From: Taxawa tesnikishii (nom. ined.)
Lineage: Eukaryota; Ascomycota; Dothideomycetes; Dothideales
Length of the DNA: 64,000 nucleotides
Assembly: GCA_030247885.1 (NCBI GenBank)
Contig: JAPDRO010000005.1
Span: forward strand, 372,001 to 436,000
Direction: 5' to 3'
The translations under genes and the position numbers were made by a program. This document shows, one piece after another, positions 1-12,693 of the stretch; the stretch's first letter is position 1, and each line of letters begins with the position of its first letter. The notes beneath the pieces are model-generated. The model ran no database searches and had not been told where the DNA came from. It was given only the letters and a program-made list of their open reading frames with translations.

Positions 1-3000
1 TAATAAACTAAAATAAGGTTGTTAGGGAACGTACATCTGTGGGAGTGATCTCCAGCGCTTCTACTTCTTCCGCTTGTCGTATGCTGACAGCCGTGGCACG
101 GTGCTTCTAACGTACCGCACCATATCATAGTAACCGTAGGCCGGTGAGCGGTGCTTGGCACAATGTTCCCCGAGAGAGCTTCGTTCTCAGGGTCATAGAC
201 CATCTTTCATGGCCGAACTCAGGCGCGGACAGGTGCAGGCTAAAACCAAGTAGGCTGGGCTCTCAATGGGTTTGTGGTCATAGCAGTTCTGCATGGGAAG
301 CGGGTCCCAGATCCTGGTGCCCTCGTCCTTCGCGGGTGTTAGATCATGGGCAGTGATACGGTCTCTCGAAGATGATCTCCCGACGGCTTCTGAAGAGCTA
401 TTTCCAGTAAGGTTAGCCCCAGCACGGAATTGCGAAATGTGGCTCGTCGAGAGCGGTTGCGCGGGGAGTCCGGATCACCGTTCACTCCGGGCATTGGCGA
501 GGCAGCTCGCTTCAGCTGTCGCTGTTGTTACACTGCTATAACCTCCGTTAACTCTCTCCACGACAATAACAAGTCGTTTCGACTCGACAAGCTAGAGCAA
601 CTAGAATTGACCCCATTCCATCAACGAAGCAATAAAGATGGCATGTGGGCCCAGCTAACCCGGGACCCTGACGGTTGATGCAGCCTCCGCCTTACCAGTC
701 GGGCGCTAAGACCGCATCTTGCGACAAGCGCAGCTGAGCAACATCGAAAGGTTGCTCGCAGAAATCCATTTCGGACGAGAGGTCAGTTCCGCAAAACCAG
801 AAAAGTCATGACGACCTCGTAACAGCCACGAGCAGTGCTCCGCCGGGTGGAGACTGCAGCAGTGGTTGAGGACAAGGCGCACATCCCTCTTCTCCAGAGC
901 CTGCCCCGGGGGCAAACGGTCTGCGAGGCTGCTGAAGCAGCACGGCAGCTTTCCCTCTCCCTGCCGGTCAGGAGGTAGCGAGCGACATGTTCCACCGCTA
1001 CGGCACGTGCGTGATATGATATTCCTGTAAGCTTGTGTCTTGAGAGAACCGCCCAACAGCTCGGTTTGGGAAGCGTAAGGCGATTTGGGGGCGGCTGAGG
1101 TACACGGATGTTGCATTTCGCATCGAATCGACAGGGAGCTCATGTCCCGTACGAGCACTGGCTCGATCGGAGTGCAGTGACGATACAACTCAATGTCCGA
1201 AACCCGGCCTTCGGCTCCCCTATGGACAGCGGGAGTTTGTTTCCCCCACGGTGCAGATCGGCCTTCATCCGGATCGGACGCATTGTGTGGATGTTGCCAA
1301 AAAGGCACTGGCCGCAGCCTGGAAGGGATTGTTGACGATGAGGTGTAAGTACGTATGCGTGGGAGTCGACCGCGTGCTGTTGATGCATATGAGGACGAGT
1401 GGACGAGTGGACGAGTGGAGGTTGCGGTTCAGGCTTGTGCGGTTGATCCGCACAGGGTTCCCACGACTTGGCGCGCCTGACACCCGTGATTGGGCAAGCA
1501 CTCCGGCCAATCGATTCACACCCACCATCTCTGCACCAACCCCTTGTGCACCTTTTCAGAACTAAGGCGTGCTATGAGCGTCCAGATGTCGTCGTGCCCG
1601 CGCCGTACAGAGATAGAGATGATTGGTGACGGAGAGCCACGGTGGTATATGCGGCAATCTCGATGGTTGCTCCGACTGCTGCGAGACATGCTGCATGCCA
1701 CGCTGGCTCGGACTCTGCTCTACCCTAGCTGCCCTCGGCTGTGCAAGAGAACACTTGGAATGTCTTCCATGGGAATCTTGCGTCCCGCGTCTGCGTGTGG
1801 ATGGCGACCATTTCATCCCATCTCCGCCAGGGCCGTTTCATATCAGCAGACGTTACGCTGTTCCGCCGCGCGCCGCAGGCCTAGCAGGCATATCGTGACT
1901 TGTGTACAGACAGGCCGGACGTAGCTCGTGATGCAATGAAGCAGACATCTGTCTCCAAATATTTGCCCTTTCTCCTGTACCTCCATCTCCTCAAGCTCCC
2001 ACTCGCTCGCTCCCCTGAGGTACTTCGATGCTCATGCCCAGAGATATCAGACCATTCGTCCGCGCGGCGAAGCCTGACAAGCTTTGTCCCGCCGCACCAA
2101 AGCTCATCACCATCTCATCACTGGACGGAATACCAGCAACAGCGTTCAGGGAAGCTTCTGATCTGTTGTGGCGTAATTGTTGTGAACGTTCAACATCTCG
2201 AACACGCCACAACTCATAACCGGTCACGTCCATCGCAATCTACACGAGCCAAACAGAAGAACGCCATATATGTGGCAGTCCCAGCCGCCGAAATGTGCCA
2301 GGTTTTGTGGCGGAAGACGACCATCGCCATCATCCGAGTTTAATCTCGACAATCCCTTCCTCTTCACCAAGGTTTGTTTCCGTCGCAAGCCGTCAGACAA
2401 ACATCACTAAAAGGGATCCAGGATTAGCAGCGGGCATCTTCGGAGAATTAATTGGCCTGCCAACAGCCAAACACACGTTCGGCGAACCGCCGACGGCCAT
2501 GCCACTCCGGCCAATAGTTCCTCCCGGGGCACGTGCGGAAAGCGACCGACTATCGATTTCCCATTAACACCAATACAAGAACAGCACATCTGCTCGAGCA
2601 CAGATGCTCCCCTTTTCCGGGGCTCTTTTGTGCAAAGCCAACGCAGCGGCATCCCACCGTTCTTCGCAATCAAGGCAGCGGTTTTTCTGGCCCTGGTGCA
2701 GACCCGATGGTCCCATAGAGCTGGTCGTCTTCCGCAATACCGACGGAAGAGGTCCATCCGCACATTGCGGCCCCGCAGGATTCTCGACAACAACATAGTG
2801 CGATTTCTTCTGGGAACAGCAGAGGAACATACTCCTCGGTGGATCGATTTATATCGAACCGCATCACGATCTATTGATGGCGGTAGACGTATGAAAGACA
2901 AGGCGCTCGGAAATGAGGTCGCCTCGTTTCTGAACTGAGCCCCGCGTGGGAAGTGGAATGCTATGCAACTTACCGGCATACATCAACTGGAGAGCTGCAA

Positions 3001-3322
3001 GCGAGCTAATGGGCTTGACACATCTTGAGAAGCTAGAGAGAGAGAGTGTGTGTGTGTGTGTGTCTCTCTCTCAACAACAGCATCAACAGTTGAGCAATTG
3101 TTGTATCAATTATCTTTTGGTTGCTCGTTTTGGCTAAACACAACATGTTGGTATCTCAAAACACAAGTATTACCCCAGAAGAAACACCCCCCCTTCCCCC
3201 CCGAAGCGTCAACATCCTTCATCAGATATGTGCTCCACATTGCTCATCAATCGCCGTCCATTGGGGCATGCCAACTTCATGAGAGACTTCAGAGATCCGG
3301 TCATTATCCATGGTGAAGGGCT
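1..3322. other. No recognisable gene
   Basis: Only short overlapping open frames on both strands are present; none shows a domain, signal peptide or splice pattern I recognise. Base composition is not AT-rich, so it does not look like mutated repeat DNA. The last 100 bases are the 3' side of the phosphatase-like gene. A gene with many short exons could be missed. Confidence 0.5.
3035..3071. repeat. Compound microsatellite (AG)n-(TG)n-(TC)n
   Basis: Three abutting dinucleotide runs are visible: about six AG units, eight TG units and five TC units. The AG and TC arms can pair, so the tract could fold as a hairpin with a TG loop. It lies about 250 bases past the 3' end of the phosphatase-like gene. 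Confidence 0.85.
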
Positions 3323-5530
3323 TCAAACCCTCTCATGTGCCTTCACAGGATCCGCAAACGGATCCATCCCATAGTTACCATCCTCGAAGCTCTCCCTCCT
3401 CATGCCCGCGGCATCCACGTCTTCTTTACCAGCATTCAAAGATCCAAACCCACCCGCCTCGGCGTCCTTCAGTTCCCAACTTCCCACTCTCTCCATACCA
3501 CCTGGCACCGGGCTACCCGGCCCACCATCACCGTTCGAGCCTTTTCTCTCAACCGTCGCTCCGATCACAGCTCCACCCTTGGGAACGCTCAAGTCGCGAT
3601 CTGACGCCAACTTCTGACTGCCCTTGAAGCCGCCCAAATCACTCTTCCTCCTCCTCAACTCGCGATCTACCCGACGGAAGCGGATACCACCAATGATCAT
3701 GGCAGCAGCCAGCCCCAGTCCCACAAGCGCAAGCGCGACGATGGCGCCCACAGCACCTGCAGCGGCGTTACTCAATCCCCTCGTGTTTCCCTCACTGCTA
3801 CTACCGCCCTTTCCGCTCGCGGAATCCACTGCGTTAGTTGAGTTCCAAGCGGCGCAGAAGACGTTCGTAGCACCGCACTGTCTGCACCAGTCACCCGTGT
3901 CGGCAATGGCAACCTTCTGCATCAAGGAAACAAACTCCGACCACCGCATGTCCGTCTCCGAAGGCCCACGCCTGAATAGCGGGTAAGCTTGGAACATGTG
4001 CGGATTGTTGTTGGGGTCCGGATTATCGACAGTGCCGTTGCGGAAGCTGAAGCGGACCCAGAGGTCGCTCTCGTCGGGGAAGGCGGTGGAGGAGGAGGAC
4101 GAGGAGGATGAGGCGTTTGTGTACGAGAACAGCTCAAAGGCCAAGGTGGAGCCGAATTCCGGAAGGCCGTAGAAATCAGTGTTGAGGTCCGGCAGAGACG
4201 CAAGCGCGAAGAAGGACACGAAAGGACTATGGTCGCTGAACAAGACGGACAGCTTGTAGTACTCGCCACCAGTCTCGATGGCTGTCACCAGCTGGTATAG
4301 GACCTTAGCTGCCAGCGTCGACCCGGCGATGGTGCTGATGCTGCCCACGGTAGCAGATTCCGGTGCCGCGCTGTATTGATTCACCGCGCTCATGTTACCC
4401 AGGAAAGCGTATTGCTGCTCGTCCGCCATCCAGCCGAGCTCTGTGACGTATGAGATGTTGACATCGATGTCGGTGAAGCTGACGCCCGCCATTTCAGCCG
4501 CAACGCTTTCGTTGTGTACGTTTTGGTAGTTGAGGTAATCCCAGATCGCATATGCATTGTAATAGTCCCAAGTCTCTTCAGGAATGATGTCAGCCAGGAA
4601 GACGGAGCACATGATGTCGTAGATGGGGTCGGTCAGGTTCTCGGTGTAGGCGAAGGCGCTTGTATTGAAGTATTGTGTGGCGGCGGCATCGTGGGCTGGA
4701 CAGTCAAGATTGCCGCCTAGGTAGATGAAGTTTGGATCTGAGCCCCCAGCAACGTGTATGTGGGGGTATTGTGAGCCTGATAACGGTGATTCAATCTGTG
4801 GAGCGCAGTCAGAGGAGAGCACCTGTGGCACAAGCTTCTGTGTGAACTGAGCCGGTCGACTTCGAGAAAGCACGAGATGTCTGGGAGTGTACATGTTTCT
4901 CAAGAGAGGCTGCAAGCGCATACTTGTTCCACACCGTAGACAATGACATAACTTAGGATGGTTGGAAGCTTAAAAGTCGATTCACTCCGCAGATTGATAG
5001 GTAGGGAAACTAGGTCGTGTTGACGCGTTCGGAGGAGTTGTATCTACTGATATGGGATGTACTGAAGTTGGACTCACATAGCTCCCATTGCTCAAAACAC
5101 TCTGCGGATCCAGCAGCGCTGCCGTGCTTTCGTTCAAGGTATAGGGAGGATACAACCCTTGCATAAAGGCTTGGGCGCTTGCAACGGTCCATTGCTCGTC
5201 CAGCGCCAGGAGGTATAGCTGCCTTTCATCGATCAGATACGTGTTGAGTCCTGCCAAGGGCGCGTCCGCAGGCGCATTTGCAGCACCTTTCTCATGGATT
5301 ACGGCTGGACCTGTGATGTAGCGTTTGCGGAAGTACTGCCCAGTCGAGTACAGCTGTTGCGCGCCGAGAGATGTAAGTTGGGTCGGGATGTTGCCCAGCA
5401 CCTGAGGGGTGCGGTCGCCGGTGCGCACAAGAAGGACAGAAGAATGTACCGTGTAGATATCGTCCGATTGTGCAGTTGAGAATGGGACGAGGAGCACGGT
5501 TGTAAGAAGGGCTACGAAAAGCGCGAGCAT
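3323..5530 (-). CDS. Histidine-phosphatase-like membrane protein, catalytic His missing
   Basis: Two exons: 5530-5078 and 4795-3323 (641 aa). The donor is GTGAGT after TAT and the acceptor CAG before ATT, both phase 0, giving the join NGSY-IESPLSG. I start at the ATG at 5530 because the frame upstream opens only with GTG. Residues 1-20 form a signal peptide. The histidine acid phosphatase N-motif RHGxRxP reads RTGDRTP at residues 36-42, so the phospho-acceptor His is Thr37. The expected C-terminal HD site reads SDHSPF. A transmembrane helix lies near residues 490-517, preceded by a short Cys cluster (WCRQC) and followed by a basic cytoplasmic tail of about 120 residues. The fold assignment is firm; enzyme activity is doubtful, and the protein may be a surface pseudo-phosphatase. 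Confidence 0.85.
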
Positions 5531-5708
5531 GATTGCGGAGTGCTTGGATGAACGCACGGTTTCTTGCACGAGGCTAGCAACGGGCTGAGCCAGACAACCT
5601 GTGAGGGAGATGTACAGGGAGAAGAGAGCGCAAACAGGTAACAGGTACAGTATACTGCTGTGTCATGGCAATGGAAAGCTGCCGTATCGCGAGACGAGGG
5701 TCGCGCGA

Positions 5709-5749
5709 GCTGGAGCTGGAGCTGGCGCTGGCGCTGGCGCTGGCGCTGG
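5709..5749. repeat. GCTGGA/GCTGGC hexamer repeat
   Basis: About six to seven copies of a hexamer alternating GCTGGA and GCTGGC, roughly 180-220 bases upstream of the phosphatase-like start codon. Probably a promoter microsatellite. Confidence 0.8.
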
Positions 5750-5840
5750 AGGGAAGTTCAAGGGTTGAGCTGAGGTGCAAGTCGCGCTCCAAGGAAAAAC
5801 AGGTGGAGCTCAAGACTGGCGCGGTAAGGTAAGCCGCTTA

Positions 5841-5882
5841 TCGCACCATATATGTCGCACCATATATGTCGCACCATATATG
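5841..5882. repeat. Three tandem copies of TCGCACCATATATG
   Basis: Three exact 14-bp units lie head to tail, about 310-350 bases upstream of the phosphatase-like start. Each unit contains the palindrome CATATATG. The number and regular spacing would suit a transcription-factor binding array, but the factor is unknown; this is inference. Confidence 0.8.
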
Positions 5883-6774
5883 GCGCACGTGAGGGGTCTG
5901 GAGAGTGAGCGAGCGGGGTTGCTGCGTGATAGATGGGAAGAAGGATGAAAGGAGCCGACTAGTCGATGCACGGTGACGGCCGAAGCAGGAACCCGGAGAA
6001 CAAGACATTGACGGGAACAATGCTTAATCGCTGCTCACCTGCCCGAATGTGACGGCGGTTCTTTTTCACCGTGTCACGTTTGTGCGGGGCTGATCTTCCA
6101 CATCCTCTTCCCCTCCTGCGCAGTCATCAGAATCTACCAGAGGTCGGGAAATGGCACAAATCCAACGACTGGTAATCAAGACGTCCGAAAGTACGCCGAA
6201 GCGCCTCTTTGGACACTGCATCTTCTTGGCCGCAAGCGACCAGTCTCCCGTTCGACTTGTCTCTTGCCTCTTGTCTCTGAAGCCTCTTCGCAGGGTTGCA
6301 CTCCTGCTCCATACCATTTCTGTCTTCTGCTGTACGCTACGCGACTACACGCGCCTATCATGCCCCCCGCTTGCGGACAGGGATTACCCGCACTGCGAAT
6401 CTTGCGGCTGGAGGCAGCTGTCGACCAGCGCAAACCAGGTACGGGCCATGTAGAGGAGCCTTGGTGGTTTGCAGTAGAGCGGTTGCAAGCTTGCAAATCC
6501 ACATGTACAGTATATGCTGCATCGGTTGGTGCGTTCTGCATCTCGTGATACACGATCTGGAGGGAGCTCCGCCGGGTCTTCTCCCGCGCCATTGCATGTC
6601 AACATCCTGCAACCCGACGGCTCTCGACATCCCTCAGAAGCTATTGTCGGGTCCGTTGGGTCTGGTGGGCGCTGGTGTGGGACATCTCGTCTCCCTTACC
6701 GGTGACGTCCCATACATACTTAAGGTTTGCCCTCCTGCTGCCTTATCCGTTTCTGGCTTGGATTGACTGTCACC

Positions 6775-7180
6775 ATGGCCGTCGACTTGCAGCGATTCCA
6801 GACACAACTATGGGAACTAGAATTTAGAGGCAAAGACACGAAAGCCAAAACATGGCCCAACCCAGCCGGCAATCCCGGGCCATCCCTAAGAACAGACAAG
6901 GTATGGCAGTGCTTCACATGTCTTTCCCAATTCTCAGTTGATGTACTGTATTACCTACGTTATCTCTCTTGAGACGACGACTTCATCGTCACGGCACCAA
7001 CCAGTTCTGTGGCCGATGAACGGTAAAAAGCTCTACGTATCAAGCAACCAAGCTAACTGATGGAAACAGAAGGAAGCTACCAGCACCACTACCGTACCCA
7101 TAAGGCAGGCTTCCCCACCGATCCAGCGGACGCCGCCCCCGACGCCCCTGATCAGTTCGAAGCGGCCACAGCAGAGGTAA
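6775..7180 (+). CDS. Small hypothetical protein, two exons
   Basis: The start has a near-ideal context (CACCATGGCC). Exon 1 is 6775-6900 and exon 2 is 7070-7180, 78 codons. The intron begins GTATGG after AAG and ends with a canonical branch CTAAC and acceptor AACAG, phase 0. The product is basic and Pro/Thr-rich at the C-terminus (for example TPPPTPL) and begins MAVDLQRFQTQLWELEF. I recognise no domain. Support comes from start context and splice signals, not homology, so it could be a chance arrangement. The 730 bases after it (7181-7910) hold nothing I can support. Confidence 0.4.
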
Positions 7181-7910
7181 CATTCTTGCAGGATGCAGTT
7201 GCGATCTACTGGAACGGCTCAGAACTGCGGCCAGTGTGCCTCGATCACGATCAGTCTCATGCATCTGGTATGGATCCACTGGATGGGCTGCGCTCCCCTA
7301 CACACACAGCGGACCAAACCGCCACATCTTCAACTTTGTTTACCGGCACACCCACAGAAGCTGCGAAAGATGGCGCTGTTGAACTCCCAAACTATCCGAC
7401 GATGATCTATCATCCCGGCCATCGCCTCTAGACATGCAGTCCGAGCAATAGTACCGAAGAGTCGGCAAAATCGCTCTGCACGAGGCATGGCGGCAAGGAA
7501 GACAGGCGGTTGTGCTTTGACACGGGTGGCAGGGTGTTTTGTTCCATCGACTGTTTGATGCTCACAGCGGATGATCCGGAAGCAACTCGCCCCGCGGTAT
7601 TGTTCATAGAACCTTAGTACCAAGTCCCAGTGAAGTCTTCTCGAACCAATGCACTTCCGATGTCCTTTTCTCCACTCCGTCCCAAGCTGCGGCTCCTCTG
7701 ACCACTGCTTGTCAGCATAGTTTAGGAACCGCAGGCGCGTGGTGATCTCAAGATTCCGTGGCAACATGCGTCGTGGCAGCCGTTGCTGCACTGTGTGACG
7801 TTGCACCGACTCGATCTCTGCCAGGTAACCGCCCCCATGCCGCATTGCCGCTCCATTACCAGAGTGGAGTCACTGTGGAGGCGGCAACGGCCAATGATCC
7901 CGTTGTAGGA

Positions 7911-10646
7911 TCAGGAATCCCACACCGCCTCGATTATCTGAGGCAACAGCTCCGTCACGAGATCTTGGTCATATACCATCTCGAGGCCTTCTCGAGCCGT
8001 GTCAGGAGTCAAGGTCGACATGTTGAGGTCCGTTGCCTGCATGAGATCAATAAGTTCGACCCATTGCTCCGCGTGCTCGGGCTTCCGTAACGTATGCCTC
8101 AGCCGCGACGCCCTGCTCAATTGCTGGATTTCTGCATCGCCTTCTCGCTCGATCAACGCCTTGATGCATTGGCTTGTGGTCACGAGAGGTTCTTGGTAGT
8201 TGTCGTAGGCAACGTGGAAGAGGATGCTGAAGGGCAGCAACGTGGACAACTCTTCTGATAGCATGCCTTCAAAGGTAGGCAGGGTTGCGGCGAGCAGTGC
8301 ATCACGGATGTTCTGGTGCAGCCGCGCGCAGCGGAAGAACATGGCAAAGTAGTCAAAGGCTAGGTGTGCCTCATCCGTATCCAAGCTATCCGCGAACACC
8401 TTTAAGAGCTGGACTTGGTTAAGCTTCTTGTACTTCTGCCACTGTAGAACTATGTTGTCTTCGAGCAGCAGGGAATCGAGTCTGTCCATCAGGGCCTGGG
8501 GTTCCCAGCGAGAGAAGACGTCCATCTGCGCTTCCGCCACGCGTAGCAACAGCTTGGGTATGTTTTGTGGCATCTTGTAGAGCACCTCCTGCCCGCCCTC
8601 TTCTTGCCAATTATACCTGAGATAAGGTGATGTGATTTTGAGGTCCCTGGGTGCTTTCGTAGATTGAGGCAGATATAGAGAACCGCTCTTTTTCCTCATC
8701 TTGAGCCGTTTCTCTTCTGCGAACGCTCGGGGACTAATGCCAATAGCCAGAGCGAGCCGATTGAATACATCGTTGGGATCCACGGGTCGTGAGCCAAAGA
8801 AGATGTGCTTCTCTGACTGGTGCTGAACAAGGGCTTCCATGTCTATCCAGGTCTGGTCTATGAGGCCGGATTGCCACACGGCATTGTACATGTGTGCGTA
8901 TTGAAATACAAAATGCCCATCCGTGTTGGCTAGCTGTATTCCGAAGACGTGCATAACACTTTGAATGTATGACATGATAAGGCCGCACAGAGTGGGATCA
9001 TTCTTGAGCAGAAAGAAGTCCGGGCACCGGTAACGCTCGTTCGGTGCCTGTGTCAGCGTTTTCATGATATCCTTCTTGGTCCAATTCCCAATCAACGACA
9101 CAATACTGAGCAGTTTTGGTTGATGGTTCTTGTGAAATTGTTGGAAGCCAGGAAGACTGCAAGTGCGGGAAAACGCAAAATATCGCGAGAGAGTTTTCGC
9201 GACTTGCCCAGTATATGTTTGAAGTTCTTGGAAGGCCTGATCCGCTTCCGTACCATAGTCCAGGAAATACTCCGGAAGTACAATAGCCATCCTGTAGTGA
9301 TACGGTCAGCCAACGTCAAGGATATGCATACAATACCTTGGCACACAAAAATCTACCATGAACAACGACGGAAAAAGAAAAACGAGCAACGCCACCTCAC
9401 AGTATGTGGAAAAGTAGAATACTTACTCGAAAGCCCATACGAGCCATGAAGGGCAGATCCTCTGAGCACGCATGATCCTGAAACCATGGAGAATCTTGTA
9501 TCCGAAGCTCTCGCTTGGCAACCAAACGTGGTTATCCGGTATGTAGCTGAGCAGAGTGAACTGAGACTGGAGCATGGCCGATCGTTGCATTTTCTTAGAA
9601 CTCTGTCCCATCTGATTCCATTGATCCTGACTGTACATCCATGATACATCGACGTCGAACCCTTCGAACCAAGTATACCACGTTGTGTAACCAAAGAACG
9701 TGCCGAGGTCGGTGGTTAGTTCATCTTCTTCGTGGTCATCTCCACAGTCATCGTCATCATCCTGGGGTTGGTCCACAGGTACTGGGAATTCTGCGCCTTC
9801 TTCCCTCGACATGTCGTAGCCGTTGTCCTTCAGAAAAGTGAATATCGCTCCGTGATCTGCAAACTCAGGAAATCGAGAGACCAGGTCTTCGTTCGCTTCG
9901 CGTATCAAGTCCATTGCCGCTGTCGTTGTCAACGATGCGCTGACCAAGCTGCAAAGCCCTTTTGAATAGCTGCTCCATCTTTCGATGAGAACTTCATGTA
10001 ACTTATACGCATCCTTGAAAAAGCAAAAGAGAGCGAAGAGTTTCTCCTCGGACGCAATTTCTACGTCCAAGTCTGGATGCACTACAGATGGCTTGGAGGC
10101 CTCGCTGTCCTTTACCTCCGGCTCCGCAAGCAGAGATTCCAGGGGCTCTTCCAGTTCGAGGTATTCGTAGAGGTTGCTTGGGGCGCTTGTATCTTCTTTC
10201 GGCGGAGACGCTTCATCGCCTTCCGCGCCGTGCGTGGCTAACCTTGCAAGGGTCTCACTACCCTGTAGGATGTTCAGCACTTCTTGCAGAACACCAATGA
10301 AGTACAGGTGAGTGTCATTCTTCTGCTCGCTGGATATAGCTCTGTTCGACAGCGTACAGTGTTGGTACCAGGAATGCGCCTTGTGGCGTGCCTGGATCAC
10401 ATCTTTGAGGATCCCTAGGAGCTCTGCAGGAACATTCTCGGACTTCGAGGCTTTAGTAGCAAGCGGTACGAGATCCCTGAGCCGTGCAACGGGTGCATCG
10501 GCTTTTTCTTGTTGGCCTGTCTTCCTGCCGTTCTCTTGGTTGCCATTGCTGCTTTTGGCAGCGTCAAGAAGCCAACTGATGACGGTATTGGTGCCGTTTT
10601 TGTATCGATCATAAGTGTCAATGATCTTTCTCGGTAACACACCCAT
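7911..10646 (-). CDS. DUF6604 domain protein
   Basis: Two exons, 10646-9427 and 9291-7911, separated by a 135-base intron (GTAAGT donor, CTACAG acceptor, phase 2), give 866 aa. The N-terminus (GVLPRKIIDTYDRYKNGTN and the following W-L) is the pattern of the fungal DUF6604 family: a short helical domain with a conserved Y-x-x-Y-K and a W-L. The ATG at 10646 is preferred because the frame upstream starts only with TTG. Long helical stretches and acidic patches follow; no enzyme motif is visible. DUF6604 proteins are multi-copy in moulds and of unknown role. The decayed Fot1-type transposon starts only about 245 bases upstream, so its promoter may be displaced or altered. Confidence 0.8.
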
Positions 10647-10892
10647 GTTAGCAACCGTGTTGAACAACGTAACGCGACAAGGAGTACAACGATACTGGGA
10701 TAGAGCGCAGGGTTTTCGAACGTTTGCTCACGTTCAAAAGTACCGGGACGGCGGTGCCAAGACACGGTATGCAGCTCGTTTCAAGTTCTGGTTGTTCAGG
10801 CAGACACACGATGTCATGGATGTTTGCGCAACTGTGTGACAGATTGAGTGTGCGTCACGCTACTCTATCACATGCTTTGATTTTTATCACTA

Positions 10893-12691
10893 AGCTAGTC
10901 ACCCTGGTTTTTGATCACCCCTAGTTCTTGCGCAGCTGTACTAATACCATGGCCAATTGAATTCTGTCAACTATAGGCTTGATAGCTATCTGGCTACTAC
11001 GAAACTTAATGCCCTCCATGAAGATAAGATGACGAAGCTACTAGTACACTTTGAGCTTGTAAAACTAGATCTATTACATTATGTGCGTCGTTCTGTGCCT
11101 CCATCCATGCTTGTGCCTGTTGTACCTATATAATAGTCTTAATACTCGCGAATCGAGTATTTGGATTAACTATTACTCGTTTCCGACGCTTCTTAACGTG
11201 TTATTCAAGTTGGCTCTGTAGTTTTTAGTTCTAAGCTTAGAGTGCTACTTGTTGTGCGTTTAAACTATCGATTACTTAGCTAGCTTTTTGAAGAACGTTA
11301 ATAAGGCTCTGTTTATTGGCTGTAGCAAACTGCTTTCGCTTATAGATTGATTGGGCTGTAGTATATAGCTGGCGTGAGCTTTTTGGAGTACAAAACATTG
11401 GTTGTTAATTAGTTAGTAGTGATGTAGTTCGAGGTTAAATTATAGACTGGACTTACGACGAGTTAAGGCCTTTACTTGGGTTCTATGGATTGATACTAGC
11501 TGCTTTCTATCTAGAACGAAGTACTCGTGGATTAAATGTCTTTTTACGAGCAAGGTAGTAGCATTGGATAAAACGTTGCTTCTTTATTGGAGCTACATTA
11601 TCGAGGTAGGCTAGACTTGCAATCTAGCTTCTATAATGCGATTTTAACGGTGCAAAAACACCTAAATCTAAAGGCTAAAGAACATGGCTTGCATAAGCAG
11701 GTAGGAATAGTAGCTGGACATTGTTTTGCTTGCAAGTCTAAAGGAATTCGATAGTAATATGACTGCCATGCCTATCCATGATTAAAAGACGATAGTTGCT
11801 AGCTTGGGGCTATGTTTCTAGAATGAACATGTATTGCAACTATTGAATTGCAATACGATTTGCTATCTAACTATTCTTAGACGTAGTGTATTGCTAATCT
11901 AGAGTTGAATCTAGAAACTAAGTTGATTGAGGTGCTTTTCCTTTAAAGATTAGGAGTGGACGGATAAAGCTACCGGTAGCGCTAATTGTTTTAAGAACTG
12001 AGACCTATTCGCGTGTTTCTAGTGATTTGACGTAAGTACGTCTCTTTAAAGATGATGCAAGTACTCGGGTATTCGTATAGACTCTAAGTGCAATACCATG
12101 CTCGTTTATATTCTAAGTATCTTGTAGTTAGATGTTAAACCGATCAAGTACGTCTTTATACCGTGTATAGAACTTAGAAATTAGATCCGGATGAGTTCCA
12201 TTAACTCGTGAGGCATCAATCCGCCGGCTAACAATAGAGGCAACTTGTGGATTGCGTTGTATGAACTTTGTAACCTATGCTTTTCTAAGTAGAGCGTCGT
12301 CTCCGTTTATCCGTAAAATCCGGATAGCTATTTCTCGTGCGCGTGAGTGAGATAGTGGAAATCCTTAGGCATCTTGTTCGAGTATCTATTTAACAAGAAA
12401 CTCCTCCTGTCGTAGTGACAATCGCTATTGTTGTTCGTGGCCGGCGCGTGCATTATTACCGCCTTTAGCACGGTACGTAAGGGTGGAGGCAGCAATACCG
12501 TAGGCTTTTGTAGCAGCTCGGATGGATAGCGACGCGTTAGATTGTAGATCGCGAAGGGCAGCTTGAATCATCTCCTCGCGTTGAGACATAGTAGGCCAAT
12601 AGAGGGTGTATAGTAACGCCTTGAATTGATTGAGTAGAAAGAGCGGAAGTGCGCAAGAACTGGGGGTGATCAAAAACCAGGGTAATCAGCT
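10893..12691 (-). mobile_element. Fot1/pogo-like DNA transposon, decayed
   Basis: The element is 1,799 bp, close to the usual Fot1 size. Its ends are 42-bp inverted repeats (10893-10934 and 12650-12691) matching at 38 of 42 positions; all four differences are transitions. A TA dinucleotide flanks both ends (10891-10892 and 12692-12693), the expected target duplication for Tc1/mariner elements. A fragment with an HTH-like N-terminus is read from the right end on the minus strand. Between about 10.93 and 12.42 kb the DNA is visibly richer in A+T and in TA dinucleotides than its flanks and has no open frame of 60 codons, as expected after repeat-induced point mutation. It is not autonomous. Confidence 0.88.
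12425..12589 (-). pseudogene. Transposase N-terminus (HTH-psq-like) of the Fot1-like element
   Basis: Fifty-four codons beginning MSQREEMIQAAL and containing SIRAATKAYGIAASTL, the pattern of the psq-type helix-turn-helix that opens Fot1/pogo transposases (LSIRxAAxxYGVxxSTL). The frame then stops and no later part, including the DDE catalytic domain, can be followed. Confidence 0.75.
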
Positions 12692-12693
12692 TA

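Larger units (their letters stand above)
5531..6774. other. Intergenic region, divergent promoters
   Basis: Spacer between the phosphatase-like gene (minus) and the small gene at 6775 (plus). Apart from the two short tandem repeats listed separately I see no supported feature. Confidence 0.5.

Noticed and set aside
706-1308. 200-codon minus-strand frame
   Set aside because: No domain, no consistent start or splice context, and similar-length frames overlap it on the other strand.
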